Below are positions 19,966 through 30,640 of a stretch of 64,000 bases of DNA, in pieces (the stretch's first letter is position 1; every line of letters begins with the position of its first letter). Both the position numbers and the translations under genes were made by a program. Origin of the DNA: Sepiola atlantica (taxonomy: Eukaryota > Mollusca > Cephalopoda > Sepiida > Sepiolidae); assembly GCA_963556195.1 (NCBI GenBank), contig OY744525.1, positions 22,780,218 to 22,844,217 on the forward strand, read 5' to 3'. The notes beneath the pieces are model-generated. The model saw nothing but the letters and a program-made list of their open reading frames with translations, ran no database searches and was not told the DNA's origin.

Positions 19966-21275
19966 GTATTTTCCTATTATATAGTTGGTGAGATTTTATG
20001 TATTTATATGAATGCATTTCTTAAAAAAATTAATTGAAAATAACCCAGCTCATGAAGTGACCTTATCACAATCCTCGGATTCAAGTACGCTGGAAAATAA
20101 AAGAAAAAGTAACATTTTTACCAACATCAATTAAAAATTACTTAAATATTTCTTCACTTAAAGAATTGTCTTGGATTCGAAATAACGAATTATAAGTAAT
20201 ATCAATTGTACTAAGAACAAGGCTTTTATTATATAATATTTTCATACTCTAACTCGTTGTTGGCCGAGCAAAAATTTTATTTCAATTTTTGTTCCGCATT
20301 TTTAATTATGCCATTTGTTTTTGTTTACCAGAGTTACTAGGCTGCTGAAAGTAAACTGAAGTCGACCTTAGGTTTACTTTCGGCAGCCTCGTAACTCTCG
20401 CTTCCCTTATTTTGTCCTTTAGTCCTCACGTTTCATAAGCGATGTTTCTGACAAAAGGGGAAGAATTGATGTTTTATCCATACAACACTTATCGTTGTCT
20501 AAGTTTTGAGCTTGAAGTGGTATTTTTTTTTAAGCTCCTTACATCAAGTGGCTTCATGCCTTGTCTGGAGCGATTTCCATAAAAAAAATGTATGAAAGTT
20601 AAATTCAATTTTGAAGTATTAATAAAAAAACAAATTGTTATAAAACTACAACTAATTTTATTAAAGTTAATATTGTTTTAATCTCTATTTATAAAATTAT
20701 TGCATCTAAATAACTTCTAAAATTTTCAATCTTTTAATACCTGAGGATGAGTTAAGAATTTTGAAGCCAGATGACTTTATATTCGACAGTTTAAATGCTT
20801 AAAAATTCCTATCAAATTTTGAATGGTATCGAAGTAATACATTCCTTTACTTAACTATGAAACCTGGTTTACAAATAAACTGGAATGCATCCTGGCGGAT
20901 TTAATTTCATAATTAAATTATTTCAAAAATATGATTTATAAAATTTGGTTTTAGTTTACGTCATTGCATTTTTAATTTCCATGAATATTCAATTAATAAT
21001 AATTAATTAAAAAAGTCACAAAGAGGCAAGAAACACACACATAAAGACACACGAGAAGTTGTCAAACAAGTTTAATTACTGCATTCTGTATTTTATGAAG
21101 AAAATGTTTTGTTTTTATTTAATTTTCGTTTTTTTTTTTTTTTTTGTTTTGTTTAGAAGAGCATACATGTACCATAATTGTTAAATTTTTACCTTTCAAT
21201 TCAATTTTAATTCAGGAATGACTTTCGAATTGACAGTTTAAAGGCTTCAAAATCATTTTCTTCTGAGAAATTTAT
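19966..21275. repeat. Mostly featureless; 69-bp hairpin at 20331-20399
   Basis: GAGTTACTAGGCTGCTGAAA GTAAAC and GTTTACTTTCGGCAGCCTCG TAACTC form a near-perfect inverted repeat around a short centre (20331-20395). I see no gene in the rest of the AT-rich segment. Confidence 0.65.
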
Positions 21276-21278
21276 TCC

Positions 21279-21760
21279 ATGCTCTCTCACCAGATGAGGA
21301 CAGAAAAGATGAAGTTTAATATTGGAACAGATACCACACAGAAAAGTGAAAGTGCATTAGCAATATCACTCCAAGACATTTACGGTGATGGCGCAGTGAC
21401 TCAAAGAACATGCAGAGGATTTTCTTCACAATTCAGAAACGGGGACTACAGCCGGCAGGATAATACAGTTCAGGAACTAAGCGCAGACTACAATATGACC
21501 CACACCACGTTTCACAGTGAATTGAAAAAGCTTAATAAGTTGTGAAAAAGCTTAATAAATTGTCAAAAGTTAGATAATAGGTTCCACCTGATCTGCCTTA
21601 TTCTTTATTAAGGTCACAATAGATCTCAGATTTCAATGGATCAAACAAGAATATGCCTGAGGAATTATGTATCACTCACCATATTCATCAACCTCACACC
21701 AACAGATTACAATTTCTTTAAAATTTTGAATGAATTAAGACTTCAAAAAGTAATCTAAAA
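21279..21760 (+). pseudogene. Mariner-like transposase remnant with internal deletion
   Basis: The frame carries the paired helix-turn-helix region of a mariner-type transposase: LQDIYGDGAVTQRTCRGFSS, FRNGDYSRQDNTVQELSADY, then THTTFHSELKKLNKL. This corresponds to the family's IxxxYGxxAxSxRTxxxWFxxFKxGDF...ELA..L.VSH.TI...L..LGK. It continues as SKLDNRF-like codons. At about 21680-21720, ACCATATTCATCAACCTCAC then CCAACAGATTACAATTTCTT corresponds to the PxYSPDLxPxDYxxF block near the third catalytic acid. Everything between the N-terminal DNA-binding domain and that block, including the first two catalytic aspartates, is deleted. It is a dead relic. Confidence 0.75.
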
Positions 21761-22079
21761 TGAGTTAGTTTCCTTTATTAGTTTAAAAACTATGCCCCCT
21801 CCTCCCCCCAAAGAAGAAGCTTTATTTCTATAGTGGGCTGGCTGGCCTCCATATGATATGCTGACATCTTTCATCTGCCTGCGAGTTCTCTTCAAGCACT
21901 TTTTCATTCCCATTAGAAATGCATTGTGGTGTGGGACTTTCCACATCTACTTGTCTCTGAACAGTACACGTTATCAAATTTCCTCGTACCTACACGGGCA
22001 GACGATCAAGGTGCTTGTCCTTCATAGATATGTGTTGATGCTAACGTTGGATAAAGGCCCTATGGAAATGAACGTATCT

Positions 22080-22340
22080 GTTGGAAATCGTTAGTTTGAC
22101 TTGCGCGAATTAGCGCGGGTGCAGTTGAGTGCAGAATAGGGCCTGTTCTCACAGTCGGAAATCACAGACGTGACAAGGTCACCGCATGAAGAGACCTCGG
22201 ATCAGGGGTCAATGTGTACCTGCGAGAGGCTCTGTGACATCACGGGCCTTTGTGTGGGAAGCAGAGGGATCTGTGTCGTCACTCGTTCTTCATGAAAAGC
22301 GAGTTTTAGCAGTCTGGGTTTTGGAGGCGAACCTATCAGA
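22080..22340. other. GC-richer unique-looking segment
   Basis: Base composition rises well above the surroundings (GTTTGACTTGCGCGAATTAG, TGAAGAGACCTCGGATCAGG, TGTGACATCACGGGCCTTTG). No repeat partner exists inside this window. I find no open frame or RNA motif. It could be a fragment of an untranslated exon, a regulatory element or a decayed repeat. Confidence 0.3.
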
Positions 22341-23630
22341 CGTGATTTTTACCATGTAGTCTGCAACATAGTTAAGGGGGAATATTTCCCTAAGAAAATA
22401 CAGGCGAAAGATCTCTTCCCCCCCCCCTCCACGAATAGTTAAGGACTTAATTGCTAAGTAATTACAAAAGCAGTAATTTGCTCTCTCTCTCTCTCTCTCT
22501 CGACGTTAGTGAATATCTCCTAGCTGACAGATAGCTAACGCTTGAAATAAAAACTGAAATTACATTTAAAAAGATTGTTTGTCTTCCGACCCGATCATGA
22601 GGCTTTGTGTTGCAGTGGCGTGGTTCACGGCAGGAAAGAAAGAAGAAAGAATTTAACCACTAGACGACATCGAGGGAGAAATTTAAAGGTATGATTTGTG
22701 TTTTAAAAATGACGAGTGTACAAAACGCGTACTGCCTAGGTCCAAGCAGGAGAGGTTCTATGCAACACTGAGATGATCATTTCATTTCAGGTCACATGGA
22801 ATGGCAGATTACTCTCCTTCATCCTTGTGTATGAGGGACCAATTCTTCAATCCCAACAGATTATCTGGATGGCGGTTCATTATAGTCGTGCTGCGTTGAT
22901 AATACATAGCAGCAGCTCAGTCTCTCTTGTCTAGTTCTTTGTTCTGTCGGCATGCGTGTTATAACAGCGGATGTAAATAATGACATAACTAAATCATTTC
23001 AAATTTAACAATTATTTGGTGGTTTTCTTATTATTTTCCAATACACATAAATAATATTCTCAAACTATCCCCTATAGATGAATGAGAGCAGCTCTCCTAA
23101 TTCCTGACCACATACCACTCCCTCTCTCTCTCTCTCTAGTGCGTGCGCATGTATGCAGTGTAAAGAAAAAAGAGCAACATTTTTTCGGCTTATTAACTAC
23201 ATGTCACTAACAGTTTCCTGTCTTGTGACACAATATTCTGACATGAAGCCCTAATTGTGAACTTTATACTTCTAATGGAATTTTGCACTATTCTAACCCA
23301 ATGTAGAAAAATACCGTTTTTAACATTATTTTTGATACACTTACATCTAAATATCACTACACTCACAGTATCAGTCATCTTGGACAGTGAGTTCATCTCT
23401 GCAGTCGAAGAACTGTTTCAGGGAATCAGGTAATACCGCCTTGTTGTCAGACTACCTTTTAGCGATGAGCTCAGCAGGTGCTATTGATTTCATAGTGTTG
23501 TCTTGTATCTGGACCATTCTCTGGTCTTGTATAAGCTGCATTGTCACAAGAGACACTTCCTCTATTTCTCTCTTAAATCAACATGTTTAGCTTCAACCAA
23601 CAGATATAGCTTTTTTATAGAAATCCTATT
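22341..23630. other. No gene confirmed; (CT)n tracts
   Basis: (CT)n lies at 22482-22501 and 23115-23138. Short frames at 23387-23590 lack motifs. An A/T/G mix with no named element. Confidence 0.4.
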
Positions 23631-23635
23631 TCACA

Positions 23636-23955
23636 CAAGTGTGACAGACCCCAAAAGATACGCGTTGCAATTTAAGCATGACAGACTAAAAAAAAATACT
23701 ATTTCGGACATAAACACCACAGACGAAAGTAAATGCTATTTCAGGCATAAGCACGACAGACCACAAAAAATGCTATTTCTTCAAACTTTAGTATAACAGA
23801 TGAAAGAAAACACTTGTTTAAAGTTTAGTATGACAGACAAAAGAAAACAATTTCGAGCATAAGTGTGACAGACCAATAAAAATGCTAGTTTAAATTTATG
23901 CATGTCAGATCAAACAAAATCCCATTTCAAATTAAGGCACGACAGACCAACCTAC
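23636..23955 (+). repeat. Degenerate minisatellite, 35-40 bp unit with GACAGACC
   Basis: About nine units each begin with GACAGACC or a close variant (GACAGACT, CACAGACG, AACAGATG, GACAGACA, GTCAGATC). Each then has an A-rich block, ATGCTATTTC-like and CATAAGCAC-like segments. Starts fall near 23641, 23681, 23720, 23756, 23797, 23833, 23869, 23906 and 23941. Divergence between units is high, so the array is old. Confidence 0.8.
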
Positions 23956-23991
23956 TGATAGAGAAAACCTCTCAGTGGTGTCGGGATGCAT

Positions 23992-24100
23992 CTAAAAAAA
24001 AAAAAAATTTTAATTTAAAAAAAAATTAAAAAATTAAAATTTAAAAAAAAAATTTAAAAATTAAAATTTAAAAAAAAAATTTAAAAATTAAAATTTAAGC
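23992..24100 (+). repeat. A/T-only tandem repeat
   Basis: TTAAAATTTAAAAAAAAAAT TTAAAAA repeats about three times with a 27-28 bp period, using A and T only. Confidence 0.85.
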
Positions 24101-24940
24101 TATGAAATCACAGTTTGATTATTTTCGAAAGAAATGTTATACTACAGGGATTCTCATGCAGGGGAGATTGGGCGGGGGGAGAGGGGAGTTAATGGTTCAA
24201 ACGAAAAATGCTTCAAACTGATTGGCTGCCTGTAACTGTAGGAATTATTGATCTTCATACAATCGATAATTCGACAAATCATACATTAACTACACGACAT
24301 TAAATTATCGAATGACACAGAGATTAAATCAGAAAAGTTGTTGCATGGCTTTACCTGAGAGACAACTAAAAAATTTTTTAATTTAAATATATTTGACTAT
24401 AAAAATGACCCGTTGGGTCATTCATTGAGCTCAGGTTAGATTATTTGAATCAGAAAAGAAGGGAGTTTGCTAAGCCAGTTAGATTTTTTTTTAAATAAAG
24501 ACAAAATCCAAAATTAGTCTCTTTCTGCTCACTATATGCCCTTCTTCCTCTCTACAGCTATGGGTTAAATAATATTACTACTAGTGGTGATATACCATTT
24601 TGTTCATAATGAACTATTCCAATCTTTGTATACTTTGCTTTCTTTATAACTTTTGACAGTTAATAAACAAAAAGAGAGAGTGACGGAATCGAGAGTGATA
24701 GATAACGTATAAAATAAGAGTGGGTGCCAAGCAAGATATAGTGAGAGAGGAGTAAGAGATTGGTCACTTTGTGAATTAATTTCAAATTGCAGCTTATTAG
24801 AACAATTAAAATGGTTTCTTTCAAACGTAACTCAATTCCAAAACTGAGGAATATTTTAGCATGTATTTTGTGCAATTAAAATATATATAAAAAAACCTTT
24901 TGAGAACATAACGTTGATTGATTCAACTTAAGTATAATAA
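24101..24940. other. No gene seen
   Basis: AT-rich DNA. TGACCCGTTGGGTCA at about 24406 recalls the 11.37-kb GACCCGTTGGGTCAC motif and may mark a shared repeat end. Confidence 0.4.
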
Positions 24941-24944
24941 CAGA

Positions 24945-25040
24945 TATTAGCTGGCATCCATGGTGTTGCCCGGGAGTGAGAGCCTGTGTGTACTCGTTCG
25001 CTGAGCTCTGAAACCCCATATTTCCATTCTTTTTAATTTC
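24945..25040 (+). repeat. Repeat family G, 5' end copy
   Basis: ATTAGCTGGCATCCATGGTG TTGCCCGGGAGTGAG has the GGCGTTGCCCGGGAG-type start also seen at 28368, 38340 and 59415. Only the first about 90 bp are recognisable. Confidence 0.5.
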
Positions 25041-25044
25041 TATA

Positions 25045-25335
25045 ATTTTGATTGGTTCTGTTGTTTTGTTTTACGGCATATCAACCCTTTTTGGGTTATT
25101 TAATGCTGAATCTGGTCATTTTGGTAAAAAGGTTTTATACTTGAAGTTCTTTATATTTTCAAATAGTTATTCATGGTGTTTAGTTTGGTTGTTTTGTAGA
25201 AGAAAAATGTTTTTGTTTTTAGCTATGATTGAATTTTGCAAAGGGAAAGGAGAAAAAAAACAACAACATCAATGTTTGGTGCATTTTAAGTCAGGAAGCC
25301 GGTATCTTAAAACAGCCTGATCTAGTATCACCAGA
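25045..25335 (+). repeat. Dispersed repeat family F, copy 2
   Basis: TACGGCATATCAACCCTTTT, TTATTTAATGCTGAATCTGG, GAATTTTGCAAAGGGAAAGG and TTTAAGTCAGGAAGCCGGTA match 18770-19060. It directly follows a family G 5' end, as the 59.4/59.85-kb copies do in the opposite order. Confidence 0.75.
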
Positions 25336-25369
25336 CTATAATTTTTGAGTTATAAATTAAAGAAAAGAA

Positions 25370-25414
<45 letters not shown>

Positions 25415-25818
25415 TATATAAATAATTATCATTATTTCTTTGATAAATATTATTTTATTATCTACATACATATACATTTCATATTTACTAAGAATCATCT
25501 CTGTGGCTATATACAACGATTCCCCCATGTCACATGATTCGACCCCCAGTCACTATTGACCGTCAAGATCCAACATGCTAATCATTGTGGCCACAGCGAC
25601 AGCTGTATGAAATTAGAGAAATAAATCCTATTTATCGTTAAAACACAAACTGTTTCATTTCCAAGGGAAAGAATTTTGCATTATAGCCGAGATAGAGATG
25701 TTTTTCATATTTTTCTCTAGAGTTTCCGCCCCTTAAGGTAGCTTGAATAATAATTATATATACATACATGTTTCATCTTCACCAAGAATCATCTAATATA
25801 TATATATTTATATATGTA

Positions 25819-26042
25819 TTACAGAAGATCAGAACAACAACGGTACCGTCGGTTTCAAATCCTAACAAAGAGGACCTATAATAAGCCTCTTTACTGGACT
25901 CTCCAGTCTTTGTTTATGTCTGTCTGCCCCAAAAAGACAGACTTAAACAGAGGCTGAAGAGAGTCTGGCATAGAAGACCAACTATAAGTCCCCTTCGTTA
26001 GGATTTACAACCGACGGTACTGATGTTGTCCTGATCTTCTGT
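25819..26042. repeat. 224-bp palindrome (foldback/MITE)
   Basis: ACAGAAGATCAGAACAACAA ... CCTAACAAAGAGGAC is mirrored by GTCCCCTTCGTTAGG ... TTGTCCTGATCTTCTGT, with arms of about 105-110 bp. The centre (GTCTGTCTGCCCCAAAAAGA CAGAC) is itself a hairpin. Arms differ by roughly 10-15%. (TA)n tracts lie at 25376-25404, 25796-25816 and 26142-26178. Confidence 0.85.
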
Positions 26043-26140
26043 AAAACATAAATAAATATTACGCTCTCATTTTTGAATTTTCTTAGTCGAGCACGTTGCT
26101 GGGGTTCTCTCCCACTAACCTTACACACACACACACACAC

Positions 26141-26178
<38 letters not shown>

Positions 26179-26179
26179 A

Positions 26180-26594
26180 GTCAGTTCATATTATATTCCA
26201 ATAACCATGGTTTTATTTTATTTATTTATTTATTTTTTATTTTTTATTTTTTTTAACTTTCAAAAAAAAAAAAATATTTTTTTACATTTCCAAAAAACAT
26301 AACATTTCTGTGAGATATATTTTTACGGTCCGTTTCATTTGTCTTGTGCCAAACAACATTTTTATGTCAATAATGTCCCTGCAACACTACAAAATCATCA
26401 GAAAAATTCACAAAGAGTAAAAAGTTCTTGGATTAAAGTGTCTTGAAAAAACCTACACTATACATTGGTTCATTTTTGGGTGAAAGCAAACAAAAACAAA
26501 GAAAAAGAGCAAACTCACACATGGGGGACCCCACTAATACGCCATTTTGAATTTTTCGTTCAAGCTAATACATATATTGTCATTAATAATAATA

Positions 26595-26631
<37 letters not shown>

Positions 26632-27295
26632 TAGCTCGTTATTGATTCGCAAAGTTTGCTACTTGAAATCAAAAGTTTCAATAACAAAAATTTAATTCAT
26701 AAGTTTTTTGTAAACACGAGACAAAAACTTTCACATTTATTCATATAAATAAATAAATATTAACATTTTCGTAATTTTGATACAAATTTATTAATTTTTT
26801 AAATAAGACCATAAAAAATGAAAAGAAATCAATTCGCATGACCGATTTTTAACTTACAATTCAAAAAGGAATGGCAACTTGTTGAAAATCAAGTCAGTCC
26901 CCCTAAAGGCTGGAAAAGAACATCGAAACACAAATGCGAAATGTTTTGTCTATGGAATCAAAACAATCATTGAATTTAAAAACAATAATAAAAAAGAGAA
27001 AATGTTGCGTAGTTAATGAAAGAGAGAGAGAGAGTAGTTACCATTTCCCCTTTATATAAACTCTTCTTGCTTATGTCTCATCTGTATATCCTCCTTTCGA
27101 GCCAGCAATGTTAGTTTAATTTAAATTACCTCCCTTGAAAATAAATATACAAATATCTAAGAAAAGTTTTAATAATTTATCATTTTTTTTATTAAATCAC
27201 TTAATTATTATTAATATCGACAACATTATTGCATATATATAGCAAAAATAGGACAATAAAATTACAAATAAATAACACCAAACATTAATTTATTA
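26180..27295. other. No gene seen; (TA)n at 26595-26631
   Basis: T-rich and A-rich runs, one (TA)n and (GA)n at 27020-27034. I see nothing gene-like. Confidence 0.5.
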
Positions 27296-27299
27296 TGAA

Positions 27300-28340
27300 C
27301 TGTTTAAAAATCAGTGATGCCTCAGATCTGTGCGCGTCCGTTTTGCCCATATGACGAGAGTAGAGCATGGTGTCGTCAGCAAATATACCCATTTCATCAG
27401 GGAGGTCGTTTATGAAAATCAGGAACAATAAAGGTCCAAGGATCGATCCCTGGGGTAAACCTACATTTATGTAATGTTGTTTGGATGAACAACCATTGAG
27501 GACAATCTGAATCTTTCTGTTGAATTTCTATTCAACAGAAATATTCAGATTGTCAGGATCTCATTAAATATTCGTCCAGTAATACCATATGAATTAATTT
27601 TTATAAGACCTTTATGCCAGACCTTGTCAAAGGCTTTGGATATATCAAGCGCTACCGCTCTAGCTTCACCTGCCTTGCCCAGTGTATGGTATATGCGTTC
27701 AGAGATAACCATTAGGATATCTGCAGTAGACTGTGCTTGCCTAAATCCATACTGATGGTCAGAAAGTAGTTTAGCAATTAACAAGGTGATGAACTATCGC
27801 TAGATTGATTAAGGATTCAAAGATTTTAGCGAAGAGCGGGAGTAGACAGTTGGGGCGATAATTCTGAGGGTCAGTTCTATCTCCAGTTTTCCAGCTATCA
27901 GGGAAGCAAGATTCAGCAAGGCATTTGTTGTAGAGTTTTGAGAGGACAGGGGCCAATTCAGCAAGGTATTTCTTTATTACTATTACTGGTATGAGATCAG
28001 GTCCAGATTTTTTTATGATATCCTGAACATGAGTAGGGTGATGGTCAGGTCATCAAGTGTGGCTTCAGTCTGCAATAGGAAATTTGGGAGAGAGTGGTTT
28101 GCAAGGTTCAAAGTGGAGTTTAAAGCTAAACGCTGGGCAAGTAGTTCAGCCTTATCAGTTGCCGTGAAACGACATCATTGTGGTTAGATAGTTGGGAATT
28201 GTTGATTCACCACACTTCTGAAGATTTTCTAGAAATCGCGAGTACCTAGTTTCTGTGACTCAATGCGTTTTTTGGTCATCTCTGTATACTTTTTCTTTGC
28301 TTCATCTATTACGGTCTTACAATGATTTCTGTAAGTTTCT
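27300..28340 (-). pseudogene. CR1/jockey-like non-LTR reverse transcriptase, palm region
   Basis: Read on the minus strand from 28340, the linker YRNHCKTVIDEAKKKYTEMT gives way to APVLSKLYNKCLAESCFPDS and QNYRPNCLLPLFAKIFESLI, which correspond to RT motifs 1-2. Next come DHQYGFRQAQSTADILMVIS, LDISKAFDKVWHKGL (motif A with catalytic D) and VGLPQGSILGPLLFLIFIND (motif B). FADDTMLYS (motif C, the YADD catalytic box as FADD) follows at about 27375-27350. Frameshifts and stops break it near 28200, 28000, 27780 and 27540. A 59-bp inverted repeat (27498-27556) lies between motifs A and B. The copy ends at about 27300, before the thumb. Confidence 0.85.
27498..27556. repeat. Hairpin inside the reverse transcriptase
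   Basis: GACAATCTGAATCTTTCTGT TGAAT and ATTCAACAGAAATATTCAGA TTGTC are inverted copies. A local inverted duplication of polymerase sequence has replaced part of the coding frame here. Confidence 0.75.
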
Positions 28341-28344
28341 GTTT

Positions 28345-28672
28345 ATTTGTAGTTGACTTATGGAGGTTATCCGGCGTTGTCCGGGAGCAGAGCAGAGCAT
28401 ATCACATACAACAGTACAGTAACGACTAACTTTTATGTCTACTATCTAAGTTCCACATTTCATAAAACTCTGAATTTTTTGAAATCCATACAGTTCTGCT
28501 TCCCTTTCTCTTCTACAAAAATAAAATCAGAGGCGATTAGACTCCTTTTTATGTCTTCTATCTAAGTTCCAAATTTCATGAAAATCTGTGCAGTAGGTTT
28601 TCCTCCTACAGATGAACAGACATCACACTGACACACAGACGTTCATTTTTATTATATATAGATATATATTTC
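28345..28672 (+). repeat. Repeat family G, near-complete copy
   Basis: It starts GGTTATCCGGCGTTGTCCGG GAGCAG. It contains AAGTTCCACATTTCATAAAA and, about 120 bp later, the near-duplicate AAGTTCCAAATTTCATGAAA. It then has CAGTAGGTTTTCCTCCTACA and ends CAGACGTTCATTTTTATTAT ATATAGATAT. This 5'-GTTGCCCGGG...TATATAGAT-3' layout is a common invertebrate interspersed repeat. Whether it is LINE-derived or Helitron-like cannot be settled here. Confidence 0.6.
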
Positions 28673-29125
28673 GCATTTTCCCAGTAGAAATATTTGCCCA
28701 AACTTTCTGTAACTGAAGTATGTTTCCTTTTTAGTGTTTTGACAGTTTCATTGGAGATGTGCGGATGGCATCAAATGATCCGCCTATGATTCAGTTAGGT
28801 TTTGAAGCTTAATGACTCATTGGAACATTCATGAAGTTATTAACTGGCACCCACGCACGCATCAATTTCAACATGGATACAAGTGTAAACGTTGTCTTAG
28901 CATAAGTGACATCTTTTCAATGGAAGATATGTCACTAAAAAGAGGATTTATATACCAATGAAGAGAAAGACTTTTATAACTTTTCACCTCTAGTTGAGTC
29001 AGTTTATGATAATACTGCCGGTGTGTGTGTGAGTGAGTAGCGACGTTCCTGCCTCGGTAAGTTGAACACTCTCTGACTGCTTGCTGTACATGTTCGCTGA
29101 TTTGACATTTATACACTAGAAATTC
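28673..29125. other. No gene confirmed
   Basis: An 82-codon minus-strand frame at 28868-29116 has no recognisable motif and I do not call it. Confidence 0.4.
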
Positions 29126-29129
29126 CCTT

Positions 29130-29290
29130 CTTTCCGTGTTGATTAATGTTGGCCTGGACGTAAAATATCAGGCTACGAAGTTGAAGGTACTGGGTTCGAA
29201 TCCTTAGACCGGCAGTAATTAACATTTCTTACACTGATGATTACATAAAGCATGAAACATTAGTGTCTGTAGGTAAAAATAATTAATATT
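29130..29290 (+). mobile_element. tRNA-headed SINE
   Basis: GTTGGCCTGGACG and GGTACTGGGTTCGAATCCTT (perfect B box GGTTCGAATCC at about 29192) form a tRNA-like head. About 40 nt on, CTGATGATTACATAAAGCA TGAAAC (29234-29258) lies where other SINEs here carry the hammerhead-like core, though the intervening stem is weak. Confidence 0.65.
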
Positions 29291-29560
29291 TAAAATATAT
29301 GACATATGTATATATCGAAAAATAAGTAATAATAAAACACATGTAAAGTTACATACTTTACAAGTTTATTATATTCCAATATTATAATAAAAAATAGTTT
29401 ATAACAAAAGTCCTTTAAACCATAGTTTTTCAAAGAAATAAATCCTATCACCAGAAGGAAAAATACAATAAATTATTAATCATTGGTTAATAATGCTCTA
29501 TCCCCAATATTGAGCATACTACTATTGCATTAGGAATTAATATAAAATAATTATATCATA

Positions 29561-29590
<30 letters not shown>

Positions 29591-29591
<1 letters not shown>

Positions 29592-30478
29592 TCATCACCT
29601 AAATATTTAATGTATTTTTATGTAATTGTTTTTAATGGTGATTGTGTTGCATTACCCGTTCTTTCGGGGTACCCAGTAAGATCCAACAAGAATGACAAAG
29701 AACAGAACGTATATGGAAAAACTTTGGTTTTCTTTATTTCCCATCACCACATGGTTTACGCCGGCTACGCACATACATATAAAAATCTTTTGACATACTT
29801 TTGTCTCATGAAAATCTTTTTCTTGCTGAGGTCACAGACTTGGTTTCCGCTAGAAACTCGTTCATATATACACCCAATTGGAAAGCAATTCACTCTGAAG
29901 CAATTGTTCCACAAACACTTCCAATTGTCTGTTTAATAAAATACAAGTCAGGGGATTCCTTCACCATACCAACTTGCTTATCAGTCGCATTTTTAGTCAG
30001 TGGAGACGAATACCTAACAGCAAGACGACTTGGGTACCATTGCCAATAAAGCTTCATCGGTGCCATAAACATCGGTAAACTCCCATTCTTCCGGTACTTT
30101 AATACTCCGATCACCAAGCGTTCTGGCTCTTCGCGTTTCTGAAACTGCCCTCTTTCAAGTCTTGCTTGCACTGCAGAACCTTCCCCTTTTTAACAGTTAT
30201 CAAGTCTATCTTTCTTTCTCAACGTCCTACCCACAATGGACTCGTCCACAATTCATTTTTTGCCACTCTTCATTATTTTACAATTGCAGCATTCGTTGTT
30301 TTTGCTTACTGCAACTACTTCGATTGTGATTCAGATGCAGAAAATTGCACTATTAGTTGCTCTTAACTTTATAGAACGTATTTTTCATTAATATATATTT
30401 CTGCATCTAAATCACGAACGCTGCAATCACCAATAAAAGCAATTACATAAAAATACATGACATATTTAGGTGATAAAA
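29591..30478. mobile_element. Inverted-repeat-bounded segment with a captured host gene fragment
   Basis: The left arm at 29591-29651 (TTCATCACCTAAATATTTAA, then TGTATTTTTATGTAATTG) is mirrored by the right arm at 30417-30478 (CAATTACATAAAAATACATG, then ATATTTAGGTGATAAAA). The arms are about 60 bp and about 90% identical. Between them lies a UCHL3-like pseudogene on the minus strand. No transposase is present, so this resembles a non-autonomous DNA element that captured coding DNA (inference). No clear target duplication is visible: the left flank is (TA)n. Confidence 0.6.
29800..30155 (-). pseudogene. Ubiquitin C-terminal hydrolase (UCHL3-like) pseudogene fragment
   Basis: The minus strand encodes VPEEWEFTDVYGTDEALLAM followed by VP in one frame. 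After a one-base shift, SSPLTKN...DLYFIKQTIGSVCGTI appears in a second frame. The WxFxDVYGxDxxLLxMVP block and the QTI..xCGTI block around the catalytic cysteine are hallmarks of peptidase family C12 (UCHL1/UCHL3). The order and spacing fit UCHL3. Further on, EFLAETKSVTSARKR fits the region after the active site, following an in-frame stop. The catalytic His/Asp region is not recognisable. No intron-like gap occurs between the blocks, so a reverse-transcribed or exon-fused origin is likely. It is clearly non-functional as a peptidase. Confidence 0.75.
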
Positions 30479-30484
30479 ATCGTA

Positions 30485-30640
30485 CATATTTTTAGGAAGA
30501 GCGTTGTAGTCCATTGGTAAGATGCTGGACTATAGACATCAATATCGAAGGTTCGATCCTTGTCTGATGACGGCTGTGAGCCAGAAACACGTGTTCATGG
30601 ATTACTTTTATGTACGTATAAAATTAATAAAAATATAAGA
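30485..30640 (+). mobile_element. tRNA-headed SINE with well-formed hammerhead-like core
   Basis: AGTCCATTGGTAAGATGCTG (A-box-like) and GAAGGTTCGATCCTT (B box) give a tRNA-like head. Immediately after it, CTGATGA (30564-30570), stem GGCT/AGCC (30572-30582) and GAAAC (30584-30588) carry every invariant base of a hammerhead core, followed by the short palindrome CACGTG. The unit ends in AT-rich sequence near 30640. Confidence 0.55.

Noticed and set aside
29610..29936. A 108-codon plus-strand frame
   Set aside because: It is the opposite strand of the UCHL3-like pseudogene and has no independent support.
30490..30562. A tRNA gene (good A and B boxes)
   Set aside because: The acceptor and anticodon stems do not pair well and the unit continues into a repeat; it fits a SINE head.
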